Origin: Streptacidiphilus anmyonensis
Lineage (GTDB): Bacteria; Actinomycetota; Actinomycetes; Streptomycetales; Streptomycetaceae
Assembly (NCBI RefSeq): GCF_000787855.1
Contig: NZ_BBPQ01000012.1
Location: 1 to 64,000, forward strand
Length of the DNA stretch: 64,000 nt
Direction of reading: 5' to 3'
A program made the translations under genes and the position numbers. The notes under the pieces are model-generated. The model was not told where the DNA came from, ran no database searches, and worked only from the letters and a program-made list of their open reading frames with translations. Each line of letters begins with the position of its first letter. The first letter of the stretch is position 1. Positions 8,598-17,343 of the stretch are shown piece after piece.

Positions 8598-9104
8598 TCA
8601 CTCGCCGGGCTCCTCGCGGTGGGTGTCGAAGAAGGCGTGGAGCTGCGCCGTGCACTCGGCCGCGAGGACCTCGGAGACGACCTCCGGGCGGTGGTTGAGG
8701 CGGCGGTCGCGGATGGTGTCCCAGAGGGAGCCGGCGGCGCCGGCCTTCGGGTCGAGGGCGCCGTAGACGACGCGGTCGAGGCGGGAGAGGACGATCGCGC
8801 CCGCACACATCGTGCAGGGCTCCAGGGTGACCACGAGCGTGCAGCCCGACAACCGCCACTCCCCGACGAGGCGCGCCGCCTCGCGGATGGCGAGGACCTC
8901 CGCGTGGGCCGTCGGGTCGCCGACGGCCTCGCGTTCGTTGTGGCCCCGGCCGATGACCGTGCCCTCCGGGGCGAGGACCAGCGCGCCGACGGGGACGTCG
9001 CCCGTCGCCGGGGCCAGCGCGGCCTCGGCGAGGGCGAGGCGCATCGCCGGCTCCCAGCGGGTGCGGACGGGGTCGAGGCGGACCGGGGCGGGCAGACGGG
9101 TCAT
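8598..9104 (-). CDS. tadA: tRNA-specific adenosine deaminase TadA
   Basis: A 168-residue cytidine/deoxycytidylate deaminase-fold enzyme that converts A34 to inosine in tRNA-Arg(ACG). The zinc and proton-shuttle motif HAE (in DPTAHAEVLAIREA) and the second zinc motif PCTMC (in TLEPCTMCAGAIVLSR) are both present, with the TadA-type GALDPKAGAAGSL segment after them. It is preceded by the tadA-associated gene with a 10-nt gap, so the two form an operon that runs on toward tRNA-Ser. Length and motifs are standard. Confidence 0.95.
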   Translation of the reverse strand: MTRLPAPVRLDPVRTRWEPAMRLALAEAALAPATGDVPVGALVLAPEGTVIGRGHNEREAVGDPTAHAEVLAIREAARLVGEWRLSGCTLVVTLEPCTMCAGAIVLSRLDRVVYGALDPKAGAAGSLWDTIRDRRLNHRPEVVSEVLAAECTAQLHAFFDTHREEPGE

Positions 9105-9114
9105 GGGACCAGTC

Positions 9115-9681
9115 TTACCGAACAGCCTCCAGGACCTCGCCGCAGCCCAGCGCCTCCGCGATCTCGCTCAGCGCGTCACCGGGGACGGAGCCCTCGGCGG
9201 CCAGGTCCATCAGCTCCTTGGCGCCGAAACCGAACTCGATCAGCACCCCGGCGTCGCCCAGCGGGCCGGACGGGATGCCCTGCGCCCCGGCGTCGTCCGA
9301 GCCGTCCTCGTCGTCGTCCGCCTCGGCGGCGTCCGTGGCGTCCTCGTCGTCCAGTTCGGCGACGAGGTGATCAAGGTCACCCAGCTCGTCCTCGCCCTCG
9401 CGGCCCAGCAGCTCGTCGGTGAGCACCAGCTCGCCGTAGGAGCTGCGCGAGGCCGCGGCCGCGTCGGAGACGAAGACCCTGGGGTCGTCCTCCCCGTCGA
9501 CGCGGACGACGGCGAACCAGGCGTCCTCCTGTTCGATGAAGACGAGGACGGTCTCCTCGTCCTCTGCGGCCTCGCGCGCCAGGTTGGCCAGGTCGGCGAG
9601 GGTTTCGACGTCGTCGAGATCAGTCTCGCTCACGTCCCACCCGTCCTCGGTGCGAGCGAGCAATGCAGCGAAGTACGCCAC
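9115..9681 (-). CDS. tRNA adenosine deaminase-associated protein
   Basis: A 188-residue acidic protein. I start it at GTG 9681 because GGGAGAG lies just upstream and the conserved opening reads AYFAALLARTEDGWD. The open frame extends much further upstream but loses codon character there. A middle tract rich in Asp and Glu (~residues 105-135) separates two folded parts; the C-terminal part reads VLIEFGFGAKELMDLA. This family is found next to tadA throughout actinobacteria and its function is unknown. The 10-nt gap to tadA indicates co-transcription. Confidence 0.88.
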   Translation of the reverse strand: MAYFAALLARTEDGWDVSETDLDDVETLADLANLAREAAEDEETVLVFIEQEDAWFAVVRVDGEDDPRVFVSDAAAASRSSYGELVLTDELLGREGEDELGDLDHLVAELDDEDATDAAEADDDEDGSDDAGAQGIPSGPLGDAGVLIEFGFGAKELMDLAAEGSVPGDALSEIAEALGCGEVLEAVR

Positions 9682-9830
9682 CAGCGACTCTCCCAGGTCT
9701 TCGGCCGTTGGACCGGTCGGTGCGGTCCAGGGATCCACGTTCGGACGCCCCATCGGCATCGTGACAGAAAGCGGTGCGCTCCGGGGAGTGTTCCGGCGCG
9801 CGTCTTCCCAGGTCGTGTCGAGGAGTTGGC

Positions 9831-9875
9831 GAGATCCACGCGAGATCCACGTGCGGTCCACGTGCGATCCACCGC
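9831..9875. repeat. Short degenerate tandem repeat (GATCCACG unit)
   Basis: Four successive 10-13-nt units of the type GAGATCCACGTGC lie upstream of the tadA-associated gene. They are within the ~240-nt spacer (9682-9919) and could be regulator sites or slippage products. A further cggatc/gatccg pair follows at about 9894-9907. Confidence 0.55.
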
Positions 9876-9919
9876 GAGGAGACGGCCGGGCGACGGATCC
9901 TTGACCGATCCGTGTCCGA

Positions 9920-10150
9920 TCAGAAACGGAACGTGCGCATCCGGGCGGCCTGGCGCAGCCGCAACGCCTTGGTGCGTCTCGGCTGGACCCGTTCCCGCAG
10001 CGCCCGGGCCTCGGCGAGCTCGCGCAGGAAGACGGCGCGGCGGCGACGACGCTCGGCGGGATCCTCGGCGGGTCCGTCGGCGGGGGCCTCCACGGGAGGC
10101 TCCACTCGTTCGTCGACCGCGTGCTTCGCGGTCCGCTTCGACTTCGGCAT
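9920..10150 (-). CDS. Small basic hypothetical protein
   Basis: A 76-residue Lys/Arg-rich protein, with MPKSKRTAKHAVDERVEPP at the start and a C-terminal half made of a basic helix (RRRRRAVFLRELAEARALRE). The ATG at 10150 follows AGGGGTG by 8 nt. The open frame continues far upstream, antisense to upp, but this ATG is the first with a ribosome site. There are no domains I recognise. It lies divergently to upp with 135 nt between starts. Confidence 0.55.
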   Translation of the reverse strand: MPKSKRTAKHAVDERVEPPVEAPADGPAEDPAERRRRRAVFLRELAEARALRERVQPRRTKALRLRQAARMRTFRF

Positions 10151-10285
10151 TCGGCGGTCACCCCTGCGGGTCGCGTGTCCGTTCCCCCAACTCTCTCTCC
10201 CTCCTGCCCAGGCCACCAGTGCGCTGCACGGACGGGTGCTGCGAGGTTGGAGGTTGGACCGGTTTCGCTCGGTTAATGTCGTCCC

Positions 10286-10924
10286 ATGCGGATTCATGTC
10301 CTGGACCACCCCCTGGTCGCCCACAAGCTGACCACCCTGCGTGACGAGCGCACCGACTCCCCCACCTTCCGTCGCCTGACGGACGAGCTGGTGACGCTCC
10401 TGGCCTACGAGGCCACCCGGGACGTGCGGACCGAGCAGGTGGAGATCACCACCCCGGTCGCGGTCACCACGGGCGTCAAGCTCAGCTACCCGCGCCCGCT
10501 GGTGGTGCCGATCCTGCGCGCCGGTCTCGGCATGCTCGACGGCATGACCCGGCTGCTGCCGACCGCCGAGGTCGGCTTCCTCGGCATGGTCCGCAACGAG
10601 CAGACCCTGGAGGCGTCCACCTACGCCACCCGGATGCCGGAGGACCTCTCGGGCCGTCAGGTGTACGTGCTCGACCCGATGCTCGCCACCGGCGGCACGC
10701 TGGTCGCGGCGATCCGCCTGCTGATCGAGCGCGGCGCGGCCGACGTCACCGCGATCTGCCTGCTGGCCGCGCCGGAGGGCGTCGCCGTGCTGGAGAAGGA
10801 GCTGGCCGGGATGCCGGTCACGATCGTCACCGCGGCGGTGGACGACCACCTGAACGAGCACGGCTACATCGTCCCGGGCCTCGGCGACGCGGGCGACCGC
10901 CTCTACGGCACCGCCGGGGACTGA
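10286..10924 (+). CDS. upp: Uracil phosphoribosyltransferase
   Basis: A 212-residue UPRTase that makes UMP from uracil and PRPP (pyrimidine salvage). The PRPP-binding loop is [17 protein letters not shown] (residues ~130-146). The uracil-binding C-terminus includes [13 protein letters not shown] (~193-205). [15 protein letters not shown] is the conserved N-terminal core. Size and all motifs are normal. It is a single-gene unit followed by a tandem repeat and a terminator. Confidence 0.97.
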   Translation: MRIHVLDHPLVAHKLTTLRDERTDSPTFRRLTDELVTLLAYEATRDVRTEQVEITTPVAVTTGVKLSYPRPLVVPILRAGLGMLDGMTRLLPTAEVGFLGMVRNEQTLEASTYATRMPEDLSGRQVYVLDPMLATGGTLVAAIRLLIERGAADVTAICLLAAPEGVAVLEKELAGMPVTIVTAAVDDHLNEHGYIVPGLGDAGDRLYGTAGD

Positions 10925-10940
10925 GCCGCGCGCGGCTCCG

Positions 10941-10990
10941 CGAGCAGGCGGCCCGAGCAAGCGGCGCGAGCAGGCGGCGCGCGGGCGGCG
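10941..10990. repeat. 13-nt tandem repeat after upp
   Basis: Three clear 13-nt units of CGAGCAGGCGGCG (starts 10941, 10954, 10967) and a decayed fourth begin 16 nt after the upp stop codon. There is no coding sign. Compare the other short tandem repeats at gene ends in this window. Confidence 0.7.
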
Positions 10991-11003
10991 CGCACAAGCG
11001 AAA

Positions 11004-11047
11004 ACCGCCGGGGACCCGGAGCGTGAGAGCTCGGGGTCCCCGGCGGT
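11004..11047. terminator. Convergent terminator between upp and the LytR_C gene
   Basis: A 17-bp stem with one mismatch (11004-11020 with 11031-11047) and a 10-nt loop. A run of A precedes the left arm, so on the minus strand the hairpin ends in TTTT. Confidence 0.85.
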
Positions 11048-11072
11048 CCGCGTCAGGCCTCGAAGGCGCGCC

Positions 11073-11831
11073 TCAGCAGTGGGCGCCGGCCGAGGGGGAG
11101 GGGTTGACGGCGAGGGACAGCGCCTGCGCCGCCTGCGCCGGGCTCTGCAGGGCGGTGAAGCCGTTGCCGATCACCAGGTCGACGCTGCCGTCGGTACGGG
11201 TGTCGGTGGTCGTGCCGGCGCCGGACACCTCGGAGCCGACGAGCTGCATCGCGGCCTTGCTGGCGTTCGCGCCCATGACCTGGGCGGTGCCGGTGACCTT
11301 GCCCTCCAGCTGGGCGGGGGCGTTGGCGACCTTGCCGATCTTGAAGCCGCGCTGGGCGAGCAGCTTGGCCGTCGCGCCGGCCAGGCCCGCGTGGCTGGTG
11401 GCGTTGTAGACGTTCACCGTGAACGTGGACGGCTGCGGCACGCCGGCCGGGAGCGCCATCAGGCTCGCCGCTGCGGACGCCGCTGCCGACGCCGAGGCGC
11501 TGGGCGCGGCCGAGCCGGACGCGGCCGGACCCGACGCCGACGCCGACGCCGAGGCGTCCGGGTTCGCGGAGGGCTTCGCCGCGTCACCGGCCGCCTTGGC
11601 CGTGGCCGGGCGGACGCAGTGGCCGTCCGCGGCGGCGGTCGGCTTCTTCTTCGAGCCGAAGACGGTCACCAGCTGGACCGTGCCCCAGCCGATCAGAGCC
11701 AGTGCGACGACGGCCCCGATCACCTGGAACACCCGACGTCGTTTCTGGCCCGGGCGGGCGAGGCGGGGATACGCCTTGCCGCTGATGCGGTACTGCTTTC
11801 CCTTGAGGCCGGGGGGAGTCAGCATGCTCAC
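11073..11831 (-). CDS. Membrane-anchored LytR C-terminal-domain protein
   Basis: A 252-residue protein with a basic cytoplasmic start, one transmembrane helix at about residues 35-58 (VIGAVVALALIGWGTVQLV), an Ala/Ser-rich linker (~residues 70-130) and a LytR_C domain (~133-240; TFTVNVYNATSHAGLA, then LLAQRGFKIGKVANA). The domain occurs at the end of LCP cell-wall ligases and as a stand-alone extracytoplasmic module. The catalytic LCP domain is absent. GTG start at 11831 follows a GGGGG ribosome site. An envelope-related role is likely. Confidence 0.88.
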   Translation of the reverse strand: MSMLTPPGLKGKQYRISGKAYPRLARPGQKRRRVFQVIGAVVALALIGWGTVQLVTVFGSKKKPTAAADGHCVRPATAKAAGDAAKPSANPDASASASASGPAASGSAAPSASASAAASAAASLMALPAGVPQPSTFTVNVYNATSHAGLAGATAKLLAQRGFKIGKVANAPAQLEGKVTGTAQVMGANASKAAMQLVGSEVSGAGTTTDTRTDGSVDLVIGNGFTALQSPAQAAQALSLAVNPSPSAGAHC

Positions 11832-11997
11832 CGCGGGTTGCCCCCTTGTGCGCTGGGCGGCCGTGACCAGGGCGCAGGCAGTACGGGGTCGTACCGCGCC
11901 GAAGGTCGGCCGTGGTTCGGGTGTCGTTGCTCACAGTAGCCCCGACGACCAGCTGCGCGCCCGCCCAGGCGTACTAACGGATGATCAGTGAACCCGT

Positions 11998-12294
11998 TCA
12001 GTCCAGTTCGAGCACCCGCGCGTGCAGCACCTGGCGCTGCTGGAGCGCGGCGCGGACCGCGCGGTGCAGGCCGTCCTCGAGGTAGAGATCGCCGTGCCAC
12101 TTCACCACGTGGGCGAAGAGGTCCCCGTAGAAGGTCGAGTCCTCGGCGAGCAGGGTCTCCAGATCGAGCTGGCCCTTCGTCGTCACGAGCTGATCGAGGC
12201 GGACCGGGCGCGGAGCGACGTCCGCCCACTCACGGGTGCTGACCCGGCCGTGGTCGGGATACGGCCGCCCGTTTCCGATGCGCTTGAAGATCAC
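11998..12294 (-). CDS. Conserved actinobacterial protein of unknown function
   Basis: A 98-residue protein. The segment VRLDQLVTTKGQLDLETLL followed by GDLYLEDGLHRAVRAAL recalls the ParB/sulfiredoxin-type D-G-x-H-R-x-x-A pattern. I recall close relatives in other streptomycetes at the same position beside the LytR_C gene, sometimes labelled as a toxin-antitoxin component, but nothing here supports a toxin partner. The start overlaps the stop of the small exported peptide gene upstream, suggesting coupling. Confidence 0.75.
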   Translation of the reverse strand: MIFKRIGNGRPYPDHGRVSTREWADVAPRPVRLDQLVTTKGQLDLETLLAEDSTFYGDLFAHVVKWHGDLYLEDGLHRAVRAALQQRQVLHARVLELD

Positions 12295-12506
12295 ACGGAG
12301 AGCCTACCGTGTATGGCTGAGCGCCGCGCCGATCCGGCGCAGGGAAGCGCGCGGTCCGCCGACTGGACCGCCGTTGGTATAGACCTTCCGGCGGGCGGCT
12401 GCGCCGCATGCGCCGAGCTCGGCAGGAAGGCCGTGCCGAACGTGAAGCCGGCGGTGAGGACGACCGCGGCGGCGGTCAGGGCGCGGGTCCGGGTGCTGGG
12501 CTCCAT
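12291..12506 (-). CDS. Small putative exported protein
   Basis: A 71-residue peptide with a convincing signal sequence: a charged start (MEPSTRTR), a hydrophobic core (ALTAAAVVLTAGFTFGTAFL) and an AHA-AQ cleavage site near residue 34. ATG 12506 follows GGGGGAG by about 9 nt. The mature part (~36 aa) has one cysteine and no known motif. Its stop overlaps the next start (4 nt). It may be a minor secreted factor, or a leader-like ORF for the following gene. Confidence 0.5.
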   Translation of the reverse strand: MEPSTRTRALTAAAVVLTAGFTFGTAFLPSSAHAAQPPAGRSIPTAVQSADRALPCAGSARRSAIHGRLSV

Positions 12507-12644
12507 GCAACCAGACTCCCCCGCCCACCTATGGATTCCGTGATCGGCCGGTCACAGCTTCGCTACCGCGCGACCGCGGGCTCCACTCGGGGTGAGAGAT
12601 GTTCCTCTTCCGAGTATGTCGGTGGCAGAGGTAAACTCGAACAC

Positions 12645-14042
12645 GTGACCCTCAGCGACGCCCCGATACCCCGCGGCTGGGATCTCCTCACCACGGAGCG
12701 CCCGCGGCCCGACGCGATCCGCAGGCGCAGCTGGGCGTGGCGGCTCGCCGTGGCGACGGTGTGCTTCGGGGCGTTCATGGGTCAGCTCGACGCCAGCATC
12801 GTCACCCTCACCTACCAGGCCCTCGGCAGGGGCTTCCATGCCTCCCCGGCCGCCGTCGAGTGGGTCTCGCTCGCCTACCTGCTGACGCTGGTCGCGCTGC
12901 TCGTGCCGGTCGGCCGGTTCTCCGACGCGCACGGGCGCAAGCTCATGTACCTCTACGGCTTCGGCGTCTTCACCGTGGCCTCCGCCGCCTGCGGGCTCGC
13001 GCCCGGACTCGCCGTCCTGGTGGTGTTCCGCGTGGTGCAGGCCCTGGGAGCGGCCCTGATGCAGGCGAACAGCGTGGCGTTGGTGACGACCTCCGCCCCG
13101 CCGGGGCGGATGCGCACCGCGCTCGGGATGCAGGCGGCGGGGCAGGCCGTCGGCCTCGCGCTCGGACCGACCGTCGGCGGTGCGATCGTCGCGACGCTCG
13201 GATGGCGCTGGGTCTTCCTGGTCAACGTCCCGGTCGGCGTGCTCTCGCTCGTGGCCGGGCACTACCTGCTGCCCCGGACGCGGGGACGCCGCGCCGGCAC
13301 CCGCGTGGACGGGCTCGGCGTGGCGCTGCTGGCGCTGACCACGACCGGCCTGCTGCTCGCGCTCTCGGTCGTCTCGGGCCTCGGCTGGCCGCTGTGGACC
13401 GCCGCCGCACTGGCCGTCGCCTCCCTCTCGGCCGGGCGGGCGTTGATGCGCCGCCAGGCGAGGGTGTCACAGCCGCTGCTCGATCCGAGGCTGCTGCGCT
13501 CCCACGGGCGGGGACTGCTCGCGGGCATGAGCGGCTACCTGGTGCTGTTCGGTCCGCTGGTGCTGGTGCCGGTGGTCCTGACCCGCCAGGGCGTCGGGCT
13601 GGTGACGGCGGGCCTGGTGCTGACGGCCCTCCCGCTCGGCTTCGCGCTCGCCGCGACGACGGCCGACCGGGTGCTGCCGCCCTCCCTCTCCGACCGTGCG
13701 CGGGCGCGGTCCGGCTCGCTGCTCTGTCTGCTCGCGTTGGGCCTGATGCTGGTCGTTCCGCTGAACACGACGGCACTGCCGATCGTTCTCGGTCTGTTGG
13801 GTTGCGGTTTGGGCGTTTTCACCCCGGCCAACAACACGATGGTCATGCGTGCATTCCCGACGGAATCCGCCGGAACCGGGGGCGGGATGGTCAATATGGG
13901 ACGCGGTCTGGGTACTGCGCTCGGCGTCGCCGCGGTGACGCTCATTCTTCAGCTCGGATCGGGCATAACGGGCGAACGTGCAGCTGTCGCAGGGCTGCTG
14001 GCCTGCGCATTGCTGATGGTCCCGCTTCGCGACGGTTCGTGA
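12645..14042 (+). CDS. MFS efflux transporter (EmrB/QacA-type)
   Basis: A 465-residue major-facilitator protein with 12-14 membrane helices. Motif A reads GRFSDAHGRKLMYLYG, motif C-like segment GQAVGLALGPTVGGAI, and the first helix carries GQLDASIVTLTYQAL, the D-x-S-I-V pattern of drug:H+ antiporters. I start at GTG 12645 (TLSDAPIPRGWDLL), the first start beyond the non-coding-looking upstream frame, with AGAGG about 14 nt upstream. The last ~250 nt are less GC-biased than the rest. Substrate unknown. Confidence 0.88.
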   Translation: MTLSDAPIPRGWDLLTTERPRPDAIRRRSWAWRLAVATVCFGAFMGQLDASIVTLTYQALGRGFHASPAAVEWVSLAYLLTLVALLVPVGRFSDAHGRKLMYLYGFGVFTVASAACGLAPGLAVLVVFRVVQALGAALMQANSVALVTTSAPPGRMRTALGMQAAGQAVGLALGPTVGGAIVATLGWRWVFLVNVPVGVLSLVAGHYLLPRTRGRRAGTRVDGLGVALLALTTTGLLLALSVVSGLGWPLWTAAALAVASLSAGRALMRRQARVSQPLLDPRLLRSHGRGLLAGMSGYLVLFGPLVLVPVVLTRQGVGLVTAGLVLTALPLGFALAATTADRVLPPSLSDRARARSGSLLCLLALGLMLVVPLNTTALPIVLGLLGCGLGVFTPANNTMVMRAFPTESAGTGGGMVNMGRGLGTALGVAAVTLILQLGSGITGERAAVAGLLACALLMVPLRDGS

Positions 14043-14143
14043 AGCTTCGTTGTCATAACTTTTTTTCTATGAGTGGGCTCCCCCCTGTTACGCGAACTGA
14101 TCACACCTGATAGAAAGACTCCCTATTTCACTGTTGGGGGAGT

Positions 14144-14169
14144 AGTCGGACCGCTTCTGCGGTCCGACT
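14144..14169. promoter_or_regulatory. Perfect 11-bp hairpin in the sedolisin leader
   Basis: AGTCGGACCGC-TTCT-GCGGTCCGACT, 60 nt before the sedolisin start and about 100 nt after the MFS gene. No T-run follows. It could end MFS transcripts or be a stabilising 5'-leader stem of the protease mRNA. The surrounding 14043-14227 is unusually AT-rich (ACTTTTTTTC) and probably holds the protease promoter. Confidence 0.6.
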
Positions 14170-14227
14170 TCGACGTCGCCGTCCCTCCTCGGCTGACGCG
14201 ACGTCACCACGTCATAGGAGATCCAGC

Positions 14228-17161
14228 ATGGCCAAGAAGGCCGGACGGGTCGCGCTCATATCCGCAGGCATCGCCGCGGCTCTGTGTGTCACGAGCCCGA
14301 TCGCCTCGGCCGCTCCGCTCGTGGGAGGGTCCGGCGTCAGCGCCGACACCACCCCGAAGCGCATCGGCTCCACACCTCACATACCCGTCGGCGCCCACAA
14401 GACCGGCACGACGGCTGCCTCCACCGAGCTGCACCTCAGCGTCAGCCTGAAGCCGCGTGACCCCGCGGCCCTGGAAGCCTTCATCAAGGCGACCACGACC
14501 CCGGGCAACCCGCAGTACCACCACTACCTGGCGACTGGACAGTTCGCCAAGGTATTCGGTCCGACCCAGCAGACCATCGACGCCGTCAAGGCCGCGCTCC
14601 GCCAGCAGGGCCTCACCCCGGGCGGGGTCACCTCTGACGGTCTCTCCATCCCGGTGACGGCGACCGCCGCGCAGGCGGCCAAGGCGTTCAACACCGGCTT
14701 CCAGAACCTGACGCTCGCCAACGGCAAGAGGGGCTTCGTCGCCACCGCCGCCCCGACCATGCCGGCCGACGTGGCCGGACAGGTGACGTCGGTCGTCGGT
14801 CTGAACGACGTCAGTACGTACACCTCGCACGTCAAGCCGGGCGGTCGCACGGTCTCGGCCGCCGGCGGCTCTGCCGGGGTGTCGTCGCGCACGGCCGTCG
14901 CGCCGCACGCGAGCAGCCCCGCCATCTGCTCCAACTGGCAGACCGCGCTGAACAACGCGGGCTGGAAGGACACCCAGAACTACTACAGTCCGGGTTCCCT
15001 CGCGTCGGCGTACGGCATGCCGCACAGTTACTCGACCGGTTCCGGTCAGACGATCGCCGTCTTCGAGCTCGAGAACGTCGACCACGCCAGCCTGAACCAG
15101 TACCAGTCGTGCGTCGGCACGCACACGCCGATCGCCTACACGTCCGTGGACGGCGGCCCGACGATCACGCCGGACAACGACCACTACGGCTTCGAGTCGC
15201 TGCTCGACATCGAGGACCTGATCTCCCTGGTCCCGAGCGCCACGATCCACGACTACATGGGCCCGGACGCGCAGAACGCGACCGACCAGCAGGTCCTGGA
15301 CACCTACCGCCGCATCGTCACCGACAACTCGGCCCAGGTCATCTCGACCAGCTGGGGTCTGTGCGAGACGGTGCTGAACTCCGCCGACCCGGCGCAGTTC
15401 GCGGCGGAGAACACGATCTTCCAGGAGGCCGCGGCCCAGGGCCAGAGCGTGGTGGCCGCGTCGGGCGACTCCGGTTCGAGCGACTGCTACCGCGCTGGCG
15501 TCAACAGCGACACCTCGCTCTCGGTCGACGACCCCGCCTCCCAGCCCTACGTCACCGGCGTGGGCGGAACGCACATGACCGGCGCCGGAACCTCCGCCAA
15601 GGAGACCGTCTGGAACAACGGCGCCAGCGGTGGCGCGGGCGGCGGCGGTCTGTCCAAGGTCTGGCCGGCGCAGCCGTTCCAGACCGGCTTCACCTCGGCC
15701 GGGGGCCGCACGGTTCCGGACGTTTCGGCCCTGGCTGACCCGAACACCGGTTACCTGCTGCTGTTCACCGACCGCACCCCGGGCGACCAGTACTACAACC
15801 AGGAGATCGCCGCTCCCGCGGGCGGCACCTCCGGTGCGGCGCCCACCTGGGCGGCGGCGATCGCGCAGGCGAACGCGGCCAGCCCCTGCCTGGTCGGCCG
15901 GGCCGGCTACCTGAACCCGCTGCTGTACAAGGCCGCGAGCACCGGCTACAGCTCCGCGTTCCGTGACATCGTCAGCGGTGACAACGACATCGCCGACGCG
16001 ACCCACACCTACTCCGCCACCACCGGCTACGACGAGGCCTCCGGCCTCGGCTCGCCGAAGGTCGGCGCGCTGGGCGGGGCCCTGTGCCAGGGCCAGAACA
16101 GCAGCACCTTCCACCAGCTGGCCAGCCCGACCCGTGTCGTGTCGGTCCAGAAGATGACCGCCGGTCAGACCATCACGGCCAACGTCGACGGCGTCGGCTC
16201 GATCCCGACCAGCGGCGTCTCCGCCGTGGTCGCGAACATCACCGTCACCGGCACCGGTGGCACCGGCTGGACCACCGGCTACCCGGCCGGCACCGCCCGT
16301 CCGGGCGTGGTGACCGCGCAGTGGACCGGCGGCTCTGTGGCCCGCAAGACCACCGCGACCATCCCGGTTTCGCCGAACGGCAAGTTCAGCTACTACTCGA
16401 GCCAGTCGGGCACCTTCTCCATCGACATCCTCGGGTACTACACCAAGGACGCGACGGGCCTGGGCTACAACCCGGTCTCGCCGGCCCGTCTGCTGGACAC
16501 CCGTTACGCGGTCGGCGTCAAGACCAAGACCCCGATCGTCAACAGCACCGTCAACTTCCCGGTCGGCGGCAAGGACGGCATCCCGGCCGACGCCACCGCC
16601 GTGGTGCTGAACGTCTCCACGCTGTACGGCGTCGGCGGCGGCAGCCTCACCGCGTACGCGGGCGGCACCGCCAAGCCGGGTCTGTCCCAGATGTACTGGG
16701 ACTCCTCCGTGCCGATCCGCACCAACCTGCTGGTCGTCCCGGTCGGCACGGACGGGACCGTCAACATCGCGGTCTCCGGCCAGACGCACGTCCTCGCGGA
16801 CGTCTTCGGCTACTACTACGGCACCGGCAAGCAGTTCTCCCCGCTGGGCCAGACCCGTCTGGCCAGTGGCGCGCTCGCGGCCAAGACGCTGAAGGTCTAC
16901 CAGGTCGCCGGCGTCAACGGCATCCCGAGCGGCGTCAAGGCCGTCGCGCTGACCATCAGCGCCAGCGGCAACCCCGGCGGCGGCTACATCGAGGCCTGGG
17001 ACGACCAGGGCACCCGCGTCGACACCTCCGCCACCCTGTGGCAGGGCGGTCAGCAGATGTCCAACCAGGTCATCGTCCCGGTCGGCGCCGACGGCAAGAT
17101 CGACCTCTACCTCAGCACCGCGGCGACCGTCAGCCTCGACGTCAACGGCTACTTCAAGTAA
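14228..17161 (+). CDS. Secreted sedolisin (S53 serine-carboxyl peptidase) with C-terminal beta domains
   Basis: A 977-residue pre-pro-protease. A signal peptide spans ~1-28 (ending ASAAP). The pro-kumamolisin domain follows (~55-200, LHLSVSLKPRDPAALEAF, NPQYHHYL). In the S53 catalytic domain (~235-620) the Glu/Asp pair is E323 and D327 in FESLLDIEDL, the oxyanion Asp lies in AASGDSGSSD, and the nucleophile Ser535 is in GGTSGAAPTWAA. After it come about three ~115-residue repeats with NPVSPARLLDTR and DILGYYTK/DVFGYYYG endings, known as extracellular beta modules in actinobacteria. The enzyme should act at acidic pH outside the cell. The ATG follows AGGAG. Confidence 0.93.
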   Translation: MAKKAGRVALISAGIAAALCVTSPIASAAPLVGGSGVSADTTPKRIGSTPHIPVGAHKTGTTAASTELHLSVSLKPRDPAALEAFIKATTTPGNPQYHHYLATGQFAKVFGPTQQTIDAVKAALRQQGLTPGGVTSDGLSIPVTATAAQAAKAFNTGFQNLTLANGKRGFVATAAPTMPADVAGQVTSVVGLNDVSTYTSHVKPGGRTVSAAGGSAGVSSRTAVAPHASSPAICSNWQTALNNAGWKDTQNYYSPGSLASAYGMPHSYSTGSGQTIAVFELENVDHASLNQYQSCVGTHTPIAYTSVDGGPTITPDNDHYGFESLLDIEDLISLVPSATIHDYMGPDAQNATDQQVLDTYRRIVTDNSAQVISTSWGLCETVLNSADPAQFAAENTIFQEAAAQGQSVVAASGDSGSSDCYRAGVNSDTSLSVDDPASQPYVTGVGGTHMTGAGTSAKETVWNNGASGGAGGGGLSKVWPAQPFQTGFTSAGGRTVPDVSALADPNTGYLLLFTDRTPGDQYYNQEIAAPAGGTSGAAPTWAAAIAQANAASPCLVGRAGYLNPLLYKAASTGYSSAFRDIVSGDNDIADATHTYSATTGYDEASGLGSPKVGALGGALCQGQNSSTFHQLASPTRVVSVQKMTAGQTITANVDGVGSIPTSGVSAVVANITVTGTGGTGWTTGYPAGTARPGVVTAQWTGGSVARKTTATIPVSPNGKFSYYSSQSGTFSIDILGYYTKDATGLGYNPVSPARLLDTRYAVGVKTKTPIVNSTVNFPVGGKDGIPADATAVVLNVSTLYGVGGGSLTAYAGGTAKPGLSQMYWDSSVPIRTNLLVVPVGTDGTVNIAVSGQTHVLADVFGYYYGTGKQFSPLGQTRLASGALAAKTLKVYQVAGVNGIPSGVKAVALTISASGNPGGGYIEAWDDQGTRVDTSATLWQGGQQMSNQVIVPVGADGKIDLYLSTAATVSLDVNGYFK

Positions 17162-17204
17162 GCCTGCTGACGCGCGAGCGGAGTCGTAAGGACTGAGCGC
17201 ACCA

Positions 17205-17249
17205 CGAACCGCCCCGCCGCCCGGAACCTCCGGGCGGCGGGGCGGTTCG
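17205..17249 (+). terminator. Strong terminator after sedolisin
   Basis: A perfect 20-bp GC-rich stem (17205-17224 with 17230-17249), 5-nt loop, followed by CTGTTTCCCTC. It lies 44 nt after the protease stop. Confidence 0.9.
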
Positions 17250-17343
17250 CTGTTTCCCTCTCCTCCCCTCTCGTCCCGGCTCTTCCCGTCTCCTTGCGTC
17301 CCCGTCTGCCGTGGTGTCCGTGGTGTGGCGGATGATGGTCCCC

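Noticed and set aside
9682-10150. Long N-terminal extension of the tadA-associated protein
   Set aside because: The upstream part has Arg/Ser-rich shadow composition, while GTG 9681 has a ribosome site and begins the conserved sequence.
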